Shown in pieces: positions 36,560 to 43,987 of a stretch of 64,000 bases of DNA (position 1 is the first letter of the stretch; each line of letters opens with the position of its first letter). Under the pieces are notes generated by a model that ran no database searches, was not told where the DNA came from, and saw nothing but the letters and a program-made list of their open reading frames with translations. The stretch comes from Pseudomonas nitroreducens NBRC 12694 (GTDB taxonomy: Bacteria > Pseudomonadota > Gammaproteobacteria > Pseudomonadales > Pseudomonadaceae). Both the position numbers and the translations under genes were made by a program. The DNA is taken from contig NZ_BDAI01000001.1 in assembly GCF_002091755.1 (NCBI RefSeq), positions 806,001 to 870,000 on the forward strand. Direction: 5' to 3'.

Positions 36560-39500
36560 AACCGCAACAAACCCTGCTTTACGGGCTCATCCTGGCGAGC
36601 ATCGCCGCGCCGCTGGCGCAGGCCGCCGACGACCAGCTCAGCGAATTCCAGCGCTTCCGCAGCTATCCCTTTCTCGACAAGGGCTACAAGGAAGCGAAGA
36701 AGAACAACTGGGCGGAAGTCGAACGCCTTATGCGCCACCTGCTCGACCGCGTGCCGAGCAACACCGAGGCGCGTGCCCTGCTGATCCAGTCCCTGGCCAA
36801 GCAACAGCGCTACGCCGACGCCGAGAGGGAGGCCCAGGCCCTGGCCGGGACCGACGCCGGTGCGCAGGCGCTCACCGAGCTGCGCCTGGACCTGATCGAA
36901 AACGGCCCACCGCCCGAAGCCCAGGTCAACCAGTGGCTGGCTCACACCAGTAACGCCAACGAGCGCGTGCGCCTGTGGCAAGCCTACAGCCTCAAGCTCG
37001 GCCAGACCCAGGGAGCGGCCAAGGCACTGGACTGGCTCGGCACGCTGCCGCCCGGCAACGACGGCCGCGTGCTGCGCGAGGCCCGTGCCAACTGGGCCGA
37101 ACAGCTGCGCGACTGGGACACCACCATCGCCCAACTGGCACCGCTGGCTGCCGCGCACCAGCTTTCGGCCGACGACTGGCGACGCCTGGCCAACGCCTAC
37201 GCCCAGCGCCTGGAAGAAAAGCCGCTGGAGCAACTGATCCAGCAGGCACCTGACGCCGACTCGGCGCGCAGGGCACGGCTGGCGATCATCGACCGCGCCA
37301 TCGCCGTCGAGCAGACCGAAGTGGCCAAGCGCTGGCTGCTCACCCTGCCCGAGCAGGACCGCCGCGACCCGACGCGCCAGGCACAGCTGCTGGAAGTCGC
37401 ACGCGACAGCAGCGACGCAGCGCTGGTTACACAACTCAGCGACGCGCAGAACCGCCCCTGCCTGGAAACCACCGAATGGTTGTCGCGTCACGACCAGGCA
37501 GCGGCACTGACGAAGCTGCAGCAGTGCAAGCCCACTGACGATCCAAAGACCTGGCTGGTCCTGGCCCAACGCCTGGAGGCCACCGACCTGCTGGAAAACA
37601 CCCGGCTTCCCGAACCCTGGGACACCGCCCGCCGCGACCAACTGGTGGACTCCTGGCGACGCCAGGGGCGCACCGACCTGGCCCTGGCCTGGCTATCCCG
37701 CCAGCCTCAGACACCCGATACCGTGCGCCAGCGCGCCGAGCTGCTGCAGGCCCGTGGCCGCACCGGCGAAGCGGCCGCGCTGTGGGAGCAGCGCTACCGC
37801 CAGACCGGCGACCTCAAGGCGCTGGACCAGGCCAGCTACCTTGCGCTCAACGCCGGGCGCACCGAGCGCGCCAAGCAGCTGCTGGAAAGCGCCTACGACC
37901 GACGCGGCGGCAACCTGCCGCCCACGTTGCTGCAGCGCCTGGCCGGCATCCATGCGCGCAGTGATACACCGCTGGACGTCGCCCGCATCGAAGCCCTGCT
38001 GCCCAAGGCAGACCCGGTCTCGCGCGGCTACCTGCTCGGTCGCCTGGCCGAAGCCGGGCGCTGCGATGCCCTGCAACGCTACCTGAGCCCGGATTCCAAC
38101 ACCCCCGGCGACCTGCGCGCCCTGGGCCGCTGCGCCATGCCCGCGCGCCCCGGCGAAGCGGTGGTCTACTACCAGGCCGCCATCGCCCACGGCGACAAGG
38201 ACAGCCAGCTGCCGCTGGCCTATGCACTGGAGGCCGCCGGCGACCCGGTCGGCGCCCTGCGCATCTTCAATGCCCTGCCCGCCAGCGAACTCAACGACAA
38301 TGCCCGCCTCACCGCCAGCCGCGCCGCGCTGCTCACCAACGACAATGCCGGCGCCGAGCGCTACTGGCAGCAGGCGAAGAAAGGCAGCGCGGACGATTGG
38401 GCACTGGGCGCCAACATCGCCGACGCCCGTGGCGACTATCCCCTGGCACTCACCCGGCACCGCGAGGCCCTGCAACACGAGCCCAACGGCCAGCACTACT
38501 ACAATGCCGCCGGCAGCGCCCAGAAGGCCGGCGACAAGCAGCAGAGCAAACTCTGGCTCGCCGAGGCGGTACGCCGCGAGCCGAACAACCCGCGCTTCCG
38601 CGCCGACTACGGCATGCGCCTGGCCGGCACCGAGACGCCGGAAGAACGCCGTACCGCGATCCCCTACCTGGAGCGCGCCACCCGCGACTACCCCGAGGAC
38701 TTCCGCCTGGGCGAAACCCTCGCCTGGCGCTACGACGAGGCCGAAGACAGTTTCGCCGCCCGCCGCGAGCTGCGCCGGGTCATCGACCTGGAGCAGGACC
38801 CGGTGGCCGCCGACGACGAATACGGCAGCCTCGAAGCTCGTCGCTTCCGTCAGCGCCGCGCGCATCAGACGTTGTCCCAGCGTGACAACCTGACCATCGC
38901 CAGTACCTGGTCGCCGGCGGGCGTCACCACAGTGCCGATCCTCAACGGCGACACCCAGACCGGTGACCGCCGGCGCGCCCAATCGCAGAACCTGCAGACC
39001 TTCATCTGGGACCACGCACTGGGCGAGGAACCGACACGCAACGGTAGTACCCTCTCGGTATATGGCCGGGCGATCGCCGGCAACGAAGGGCGCAAGAACT
39101 ACACCCAGACCCTCGCGGCCGGCTTCGGCCTGCGCTACAAGCCTTTCGGCGACTACAACCTCAACCTCTACGGCGAGCTGTACAAGCAGAACACCGTGAA
39201 CGACGACGTCGATCCTGAGGACGCCTTCGACGGTCTGCGCTGGCACGAGATCGGCACGCCGGAGAAGTTCGAGCGCTACATCCGCAAGCGCGACAAGTAC
39301 GGTCAGACCAGCACCGACTTCCTGCTGCGCGCCACCGCTTCCTTCCTCGACCAGGGCGAGTACCGCAACGACTGGCGCGTGGACGAGAGCGACTGGGACG
39401 AACGCTTCCTCTACACCGACTTCGCCTGGTGGACCCACGCCGGCGACCACCAGTGGGTCTCGCGCTACCAGCAGGGCCACACCTGGAAACTGCCGGTGGA

Positions 39501-39741
39501 TTCGCCGCAGACGATCATGCCCTACGGCTTTGCCGAATTCTCCGCACAGGACCCCAGCAACGACTGGCGCCAGGACCTGCGAAGCGGCGTCGGCCTGCGC
39601 TGGCAGTACTGGTACGGCGAGGACCGCTACAACGCCTACCGCGCCCACGTCACCGTGCGCACCGAGTACCAATTGGGCATGGCGGGCAATCTCTATGAAA
39701 AGGCCAACGGCTGGCTGGTGGGACTCGAGGTGAACTTCTGA
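36556..39741 (+). CDS. nfrA: NfrA, TPR-rich outer-membrane protein (phage N4 adsorption protein A)
   Basis: The 1061-aa protein has a signal peptide (KPQQTLLYGLILASIAAPLAQA, then ADDQLSEF). A very long alpha-helical TPR superhelix covers about residues 30-760 (EVERLMRHLLDRVPSNTEARALL; HYYNAAGSAQKAGDKQQSKLWLAEAVRREPNN). The C-terminal 300 residues are rich in aromatic and alternating residues and look like a beta-barrel (DYNLNLYGELYKQNTVNDD; LRWQYWYGEDRYNAY). This TPR-barrel layout is also used by exopolysaccharide exporters such as BcsC and PgaA. The start is GTG at 36556, overlapping the nfrB stop. Its role as exporter is inferred from architecture and E. coli work. Confidence 0.9.
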   Translation: MKPQQTLLYGLILASIAAPLAQAADDQLSEFQRFRSYPFLDKGYKEAKKNNWAEVERLMRHLLDRVPSNTEARALLIQSLAKQQRYADAEREAQALAGTDAGAQALTELRLDLIENGPPPEAQVNQWLAHTSNANERVRLWQAYSLKLGQTQGAAKALDWLGTLPPGNDGRVLREARANWAEQLRDWDTTIAQLAPLAAAHQLSADDWRRLANAYAQRLEEKPLEQLIQQAPDADSARRARLAIIDRAIAVEQTEVAKRWLLTLPEQDRRDPTRQAQLLEVARDSSDAALVTQLSDAQNRPCLETTEWLSRHDQAAALTKLQQCKPTDDPKTWLVLAQRLEATDLLENTRLPEPWDTARRDQLVDSWRRQGRTDLALAWLSRQPQTPDTVRQRAELLQARGRTGEAAALWEQRYRQTGDLKALDQASYLALNAGRTERAKQLLESAYDRRGGNLPPTLLQRLAGIHARSDTPLDVARIEALLPKADPVSRGYLLGRLAEAGRCDALQRYLSPDSNTPGDLRALGRCAMPARPGEAVVYYQAAIAHGDKDSQLPLAYALEAAGDPVGALRIFNALPASELNDNARLTASRAALLTNDNAGAERYWQQAKKGSADDWALGANIADARGDYPLALTRHREALQHEPNGQHYYNAAGSAQKAGDKQQSKLWLAEAVRREPNNPRFRADYGMRLAGTETPEERRTAIPYLERATRDYPEDFRLGETLAWRYDEAEDSFAARRELRRVIDLEQDPVAADDEYGSLEARRFRQRRAHQTLSQRDNLTIASTWSPAGVTTVPILNGDTQTGDRRRAQSQNLQTFIWDHALGEEPTRNGSTLSVYGRAIAGNEGRKNYTQTLAAGFGLRYKPFGDYNLNLYGELYKQNTVNDDVDPEDAFDGLRWHEIGTPEKFERYIRKRDKYGQTSTDFLLRATASFLDQGEYRNDWRVDESDWDERFLYTDFAWWTHAGDHQWVSRYQQGHTWKLPVDSPQTIMPYGFAEFSAQDPSNDWRQDLRSGVGLRWQYWYGEDRYNAYRAHVTVRTEYQLGMAGNLYEKANGWLVGLEVNF

Positions 39742-40616
39742 TGCGCCGCCTGATTTACGCCCTCGCCCTGCTCTTCTCCACCGTCGCAGCGCACGCCGAC
39801 GACCAACTGTTCTATCAACCGCTGAATGTCGATGCCGCACTCAGCGAAGCGCAGTGGCAACAGATCTGGCGCGCCAGTGCAGCCCAGGGTGCGAAGACGC
39901 TGATCGTGCAATGGACCGCCTATGGCGACTCCGACTTCGGCGGCGCCACCGGCTGGCTCGCACATGCCCTGCAAAGCGCCCACGACAACGGCCTGCAACT
40001 GGTCCTCGGCCTGTACATGGACCCGGCCTACTACCAGCGCCAGAGCGAACTGGACACACCCGGTCTGGAGGCCTACTGGCAACACCAGCTCGGCCGTTCC
40101 CTGGCGCAGCAACGGCAAGTGAGCGAGCAATGGAAACTCCCTGTCGCCGGCTGGTATCTGCCGATGGAGCTGGATGACTGGCACTTCCAGGCCGCCGAAC
40201 GCAGACAAGCCCTGCAACGCCAGCTCAAGGACTTCGCCGGCCAGATGAAGGCCCCGCTGCAACTGAGCGCATTCTCCGGCGGCAAGCTCGCACCACAGGT
40301 ATACGGCAACTGGCTGGGCGAGATCGCCGGCCTCGGCGTACAGGTCTGGTGGCAGGACGGCGCCGGCACCGGCGCGCTGCCCGAGCGAGTACGCCAGGCC
40401 TACGCTGCCGCTCTACCCTGCTCGGTTGGCATCGTCCGCGAAGCCTTCCGCCAGACCAGTCCCACCGGCCAGACCTTCCGCGCCGAGCCTGCCACCCCCT
40501 CCAGCGCATCCACCGGCTGCCACGCCAGCGCCGTGTTCGAAGTGCGCTACCGGCCCTGGGGCAAGGTGCTGCTGGACAACCAGCGCGCCCACTCCGCCAG
40601 CTCCGCAACGCCCTGA
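39741..40616 (+). CDS. Secreted DUF4434 protein, probable glycoside-hydrolase-like TIM barrel
   Basis: A 291-aa protein with a signal peptide (MRRLIYALALLFSTVAAHA then DDQ). DUF4434 features are seen: FYQPLNVDAALSEAQWQQIWRASAAQGAKTLIVQWTAYG, LVLGLYMDPAYYQR and GWYLPMELDDWHF (residues 137-149). The last has acidic residues E143, D145 and D146 that are candidates for catalysis. The family is predicted to be a TIM-barrel glycosidase, with no established reaction. The ATG overlaps the nfrA stop (TGATG). It may trim the exported polymer in the periplasm, like the hydrolases in Pel/PNAG systems. I recall E. coli ybcH beside nfrA as the same family. Confidence 0.8.
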   Translation: MRRLIYALALLFSTVAAHADDQLFYQPLNVDAALSEAQWQQIWRASAAQGAKTLIVQWTAYGDSDFGGATGWLAHALQSAHDNGLQLVLGLYMDPAYYQRQSELDTPGLEAYWQHQLGRSLAQQRQVSEQWKLPVAGWYLPMELDDWHFQAAERRQALQRQLKDFAGQMKAPLQLSAFSGGKLAPQVYGNWLGEIAGLGVQVWWQDGAGTGALPERVRQAYAAALPCSVGIVREAFRQTSPTGQTFRAEPATPSSASTGCHASAVFEVRYRPWGKVLLDNQRAHSASSATP

Positions 40617-40633
40617 AACAGCCGCCCAAACAC

Positions 40634-40659
40634 ATGCCCCGCGCCCGTGCGCGGGGCAT
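40634..40659 (+). other. Perfect 11-bp hairpin between the DUF4434 gene and the diguanylate cyclase
   Basis: ATGCCCCGCGC-ccgt-GCGCGGGGCAT has no mismatch but no T-run follows. It therefore looks more like an attenuator, an mRNA-stabilising hairpin or a weak terminator than a full terminator. It lies in the 96-bp gap that separates the tightly coupled four genes from the cyclase. Confidence 0.6.
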
Positions 40660-40712
40660 AGTGAGTTCAGCTATGCTCGCGCAAGCGACCCCACACGCGC
40701 ACAGGGCGGTTC

Positions 40713-41780
40713 ATGTTCAAGACCATTGAATCCGAAGTACTCAAGCAAAGCGTTCCGGCCGGGATCAGGGCCGAATTCCTCCAGCACGACTTCGAACGAC
40801 TCCATGGTTTCTGCCTGCTGGTATTTGGCGTCAGCATCGCCATGTGGCTGCTCTTCGACCTGATCGTCAGCTTCCAGGCCGGCCAGGGCTTCACCTGGGT
40901 TTCGGTGGCCTTTCTGGGGGCGTTATTCCTCATCACCGCCCTGACCATCTTCGTGCGCAAGGCCGTGCATTTCTACTGGCTCAACCTGGCCTTCGTCTTC
41001 GTCTTCTGCCTGGGCGCCCGCCTGGTGATCGACGGCGTTCCCGAGGCCGTCCGCCAGACCTGGCTGGTGATCGCCGCGGCAACTGTGCTCTACAGCGCAA
41101 CGGCCATGCCGCTGAACAATCCCGCCTTCTATTCGGTCATGACGGTGACCTGGGTCTTCCTCAATCCACTGCTCGGCGACGTGCCGGACTTCGACGCGCG
41201 GCGCAGCCTGCTGGTGTGCTACCCGCTATTCATCAGCGCCTTGTCCATCTACATCTTCAACCACCTGAGCAAGGCCAAGCTCTACAACTACGCCATGGCC
41301 CGCCTGCTGCTGGACCAGGCCTATCTCGACGTGCTCACCGGCATCCCCAATCGCCGCTCCTTCATGACCCGCGTCGGACAGCGCCTGGCAGACGATGGCG
41401 ACCAGCGTTACCTGGTGATGATCGACATCGACCACTTCAAGCGCGTCAACGACACCTACGGGCATGACATCGGCGATGAAGTGCTGACTCGCGTCGCGCG
41501 GGCCATCAAGAGCGAGATGCACGACTTCGAATTCGCCCGCCTGGGCGGCGAGGAGTTCGGTCTGTACCTGTGGGGCATCAACGCGGAGGACGCGCAGTCT
41601 CGGGTCGAACAATTGCGCCGCATCACCGCCGAGTTGCCCGGCACTCCCAGCGTCACCATCAGCCTCGGCCTGGCCCACGTTACCGCCGACGGCACCCTGA
41701 GCCAGGCGCTGATCAAGGCTGATCAGGCGCTATACAGCGCCAAGCACAATGGTCGTAACCGGGTGACCTATTCGCCCTGA
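40713..41780 (+). CDS. Membrane-anchored diguanylate cyclase (GGDEF)
   Basis: A 355-aa protein. About five or six hydrophobic segments fill residues 33-185 (FCLLVFGVSIAMWLLFDLIV; VSVAFLGALFLITALTIFV; NLAFVFVFCLGARLVI; plus two more) and form a membrane sensor region. A complete GGDEF domain follows from about 200. It has LDVLTGIPNRRSF, metal-binding MIDIDHF (D238/D240), KRVNDTYGHDIGD and active-site GGEEF at 278-282, so it should make c-di-GMP. The RxxD inhibitory I-site expected at 269-272 reads MHDF, so product inhibition is probably lost. It follows the nfr operon and is a likely local c-di-GMP source for NfrB. Confidence 0.88.
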   Translation: MFKTIESEVLKQSVPAGIRAEFLQHDFERLHGFCLLVFGVSIAMWLLFDLIVSFQAGQGFTWVSVAFLGALFLITALTIFVRKAVHFYWLNLAFVFVFCLGARLVIDGVPEAVRQTWLVIAAATVLYSATAMPLNNPAFYSVMTVTWVFLNPLLGDVPDFDARRSLLVCYPLFISALSIYIFNHLSKAKLYNYAMARLLLDQAYLDVLTGIPNRRSFMTRVGQRLADDGDQRYLVMIDIDHFKRVNDTYGHDIGDEVLTRVARAIKSEMHDFEFARLGGEEFGLYLWGINAEDAQSRVEQLRRITAELPGTPSVTISLGLAHVTADGTLSQALIKADQALYSAKHNGRNRVTYSP

Positions 41781-41802
41781 CGCATGACCGGTGCAGAAAC
41801 GA

Positions 41803-41828
41803 AAAAGGCCCGCGAATGCGGGCCTTTT
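41803..41828. terminator. Bidirectional terminator between the cyclase and tRNA-Arg
   Basis: AAAAGGCCCGC-gaat-GCGGGCCTTTT is a perfect 11-bp stem with A/T tails both ways. It ends the plus-strand cyclase transcript (22 bp after its stop) and the minus-strand tRNA transcript (5 bp beyond its CCA). Confidence 0.9.
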
Positions 41829-41833
41829 CATGC

Positions 41834-41910
41834 TGGTGTCCCGGAGAGGGGTCGAACCTCCAACCTTCCCCTTAGGAGGGGGACGCTCTATCCAATTGAG
41901 CTACCGGGAC
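41834..41910 (-). tRNA. tRNA-Arg (anticodon CCU)
   Basis: The minus strand gives a complete 77-nt cloverleaf with encoded CCA. The acceptor stem is GTCCCGG/CCGGGAC, the D arm contains AGCTCAATTGGATAGAGC, the anticodon loop CTCCTAA reads CCU, and the T loop is GGTTCGACCC-like. It decodes AGG. An adjacent terminator lies downstream. Confidence 0.95.
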
Positions 41911-42002
41911 AATCGGGTCGGCATGTTAACCACCGACAAGCGTTTTGTCATGCCACCGCCACCGGAGCGGTCCATAATTTTGCCGTCAGCCGGAGAATCA
42001 CC

Positions 42003-42473
42003 ATGACCTCAGAAGACGGCGCCCTGCCCGACTCACCCTTCGCCACCTTCGATGTACGCGTCGCCACAGTCGAGGACGCTGCAGCCCTCGCTCCGCTACT
42101 GCAGCAACTGGGCGCCCGCGACCCGCTGCCCGACACCGCGCTGCTGGCCCTGGGCAACCAGTTGCCGTCGCGAGTGACGCTTGTCGCCGAGCGCGATGGA
42201 GCCTTGCTGGGCACCTGCACCCTGCACCCGATCGAACACATCGCCCACGGCTTCGCCCGCTCGGCGATCCTCGAAGACATGGTGGTGGACAGCCGTGCGC
42301 GCGGCCAGGGCATAGGCCAGGCGCTGATCGCCCGCGCCGTGGAGTGGGCCCGGGACTGGAAGTGCTACAAGCTGGCGCTCTCCAGCCACCAGGACCGGGA
42401 AATGGCGCACCGCTTCTACGCCGCAATGGGCTTCGCGCCCCACGGCGTCAGCCTGTCGCTGAGTCTGGACTGA
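42003..42473 (+). CDS. GNAT-family N-acetyltransferase
   Basis: A 156-aa GNAT protein: N-terminal FDVRVATVEDAAALAPLLQQLG, central ILEDMVVDSRARGQGIGQALIARAVEWA (acetyl-CoA-binding R/Q-G-x-G motif RGQGIG) and C-terminal KLALSSHQDREMAHRFYAAMGF. The ATG at 42003 has GGAG 7 bases upstream. A longer frame upstream reads back over the tRNA and is rejected. Substrate unknown. It converges on phnN with 2 bp between stops. A link to phosphonate metabolism is possible, because aminophosphonate acetyltransferases belong to this family, but it is not shown. Confidence 0.85.
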   Translation: MTSEDGALPDSPFATFDVRVATVEDAAALAPLLQQLGARDPLPDTALLALGNQLPSRVTLVAERDGALLGTCTLHPIEHIAHGFARSAILEDMVVDSRARGQGIGQALIARAVEWARDWKCYKLALSSHQDREMAHRFYAAMGFAPHGVSLSLSLD

Positions 42474-42475
42474 CC

Positions 42476-43039
42476 TCAGCTGGCCTGAGCATCCGGAGGA
42501 GCGAGCAGGTTCAGCAGATGGCCGACCGTCACATCCAGGGATACCGAGTTGTCCAACTCCACCAGCGGGCCCGACAGGCCATCGGCGAAGTGCGCATTGC
42601 GTGCCAGGCGCTCCTCGATTTCCACCGGCGTCTCCCGCCCACGCTTGAGCAGTCGCTGGCGCAGCACATCGGTCTCGACCTTCAGCAGCACCGCGATCAA
42701 CGATGGATAGCGACGGCGGGCTTCAGGCAGGTATTTGCGTGAACCATTGACCAGGACGTCGTGACCAGCGGCGAGCCAGTCATCGATCTCGCGGGGGATT
42801 CCGTAGTGCAGGCCATTGGCACGCCAGCTCATGGCGAAAGCACCGGAACGCTCCAGGCGAGAGAACTCCTCGACGCTCACCGAAAGCGCCTCCTCGCCAC
42901 GCGCTTCCGCGGAACGCGTGATGACGCGCCGGACGATCCGGCAATCCATTGCGGCCAGGGGAACGCTGGCTGCCTGCAATACGCTGTCCTTGCCGGATCC
43001 CGAAGGGCCCATCAGGAAAATCAGTCTACCTGGGGTCAT
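42476..43039 (-). CDS. phnN: PhnN, ribose 1,5-bisphosphokinase
   Basis: PhnN phosphorylates ribose 1,5-bisphosphate to PRPP in the C-P lyase (phosphonate) pathway. The 187-aa protein starts MTPGRLIFLMGPSGSGKDSV, with the P-loop at 11-18. It continues with CRIVRRVITRSAEARGEEALSVSVEEFSRL and NGSRKYLPEARRRYP of the guanylate-kinase-like PhnN family. A longer upstream reading exists, but the ATG at 43039 is the natural start. In P. aeruginosa phnN is part of the phn cluster next to amrZ. Here amrZ is close, but the rest of the phn genes are not in this window. Confidence 0.88.
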   Translation of the reverse strand: MTPGRLIFLMGPSGSGKDSVLQAASVPLAAMDCRIVRRVITRSAEARGEEALSVSVEEFSRLERSGAFAMSWRANGLHYGIPREIDDWLAAGHDVLVNGSRKYLPEARRRYPSLIAVLLKVETDVLRQRLLKRGRETPVEIEERLARNAHFADGLSGPLVELDNSVSLDVTVGHLLNLLAPPDAQAS

Positions 43040-43525
43040 AAGACTCTCGGTGCACCGGCGGCTCGGCGCTACTTCAATTCTGATCCGCGGGCCGGATAAT
43101 ACGCCGAGCCTTGTGGGATACCAGTGAAACTCGTGATGAAAGCCCCCTGAAGCGGGCATCCGCTGACTCGCCGCCGGGCGCTGTGCCATCATGAAAGCCT
43201 GCGTCGAAGCGGGAGTATCGGGCCGCCCAACGGCAGGCAGCCACGGACGACATATCGACTACGCTGACGGATATGGGCACATCGCCAGCTTTCCCCTTAA
43301 CTCCCATCTAAAGAAGGGTCTGCCTAGGCGGTCTCATTTCGGACGATTGGTGCTGGCATTTAGCCTTCACCCAAGACACAATATGCCGAAGGTTTGACGT
43401 CAAGTTATTGGATATTTTCACAAAAGCTTTGACGACGCGCTGAACGGCCATTGGAAATCGCTGTCAAAGGGCCTGAACGAACGCTGACCCATGGCATCGG
43501 CCTCCCTGACTTACAGGTTTAAAGT
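43040..43525. other. 486-bp intergenic region between phnN and amrZ
   Basis: No convincing gene. A 77-codon open frame on the minus strand (43074-43307) lacks family features and a good start. The 10-bp palindrome TTGACGTCAA at 43394-43403 and a second TTTGACG about 35 bp further lie roughly 100-130 bp before amrZ. They could be regulator sites. An AlgU-type promoter, known for amrZ in P. aeruginosa, could not be assigned by eye. Confidence 0.45.
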
Positions 43526-43858
43526 ATGCGCCCATTGAAACAGGCAACCCCCACCTACTCCAGCCGTACCGCTGACAAATTCGTCGTACGCCTGCCCGAA
43601 GGCATGCGTGAGCGTATCGCCGACGTCGCCCGCAGCCACCACCGCAGCATGAACTCCGAGATCATCGCGCGTCTCGAACAGAGCCTGCTGCAGGAAGGTG
43701 CCCTGCAGGACAACCTGGGCATCCGCCTGGACAGCCCGGAACTCAGCCTGCACGAACGCGAACTGCTGCAGCGTTTCCGCCAGCTGACCCATCGTCAGCA
43801 GAACGCTTTGATCGCCCTCATCGCGCACGATGCCGAGATGGCGCAGAACGAAGCCTGA
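43526..43858 (+). CDS. amrZ: AmrZ, ribbon-helix-helix regulator of alginate, motility and c-di-GMP
   Basis: A 110-aa Arc/MetJ-type ribbon-helix-helix protein (RTADKFVVRLPEGMRERIADVARSHHRSMNSEIIARLEQSLLQEG), nearly identical to P. aeruginosa AmrZ as I remember it. K18 and R22 of the DNA-contacting ribbon are present. The C-terminal half (LSLHERELLQRFRQLTHRQQNALIALIAHD) is the tetramerisation region. In P. aeruginosa AmrZ represses fleQ and several exopolysaccharide and c-di-GMP genes and activates alginate and pili. It may regulate the fleQ and nfr loci in this same window. Confidence 0.95.
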   Translation: MRPLKQATPTYSSRTADKFVVRLPEGMRERIADVARSHHRSMNSEIIARLEQSLLQEGALQDNLGIRLDSPELSLHERELLQRFRQLTHRQQNALIALIAHDAEMAQNEA

Positions 43859-43879
43859 TTCGTTCGCGATAACCGAAAC

Positions 43880-43902
43880 AGCCGGCCTTGAGCCGGCTTT
43901 TT
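43880..43902 (+). terminator. Terminator after amrZ
   Basis: AGCCGGC-cttga-GCCGGCT followed by TTTTC, 21 bp after the amrZ stop. Confidence 0.88.
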
Positions 43903-43950
43903 CATGCCCGTGCTTTCGTACCCTCCAAATCCGCATGACGGGCACAAAAA

Positions 43951-43970
43951 AGCCGCCTCGCGGGCGGCCT
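43951..43970 (-). terminator. Terminator after mgtE
   Basis: AGCCGCC-tcgcg-GGCGGCC-type stem followed on the minus strand by CTTTTTTG, about 18 bp after the mgtE stop. Confidence 0.8.
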
Positions 43971-43987
43971 TTTCGGCGGGGCGGGCA

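Noticed and set aside
37693..39840. 715-codon minus-strand frame opposite nfrA
   Set aside because: It is Val/Gly/Ala/Leu-rich with no domain. NfrA on the plus strand has a signal peptide, TPRs and a barrel, and overlaps its neighbours.
43074..43307. 77-codon minus-strand frame upstream of phnN
   Set aside because: No family resemblance, no convincing ribosome site, and composition like non-coding sequence.
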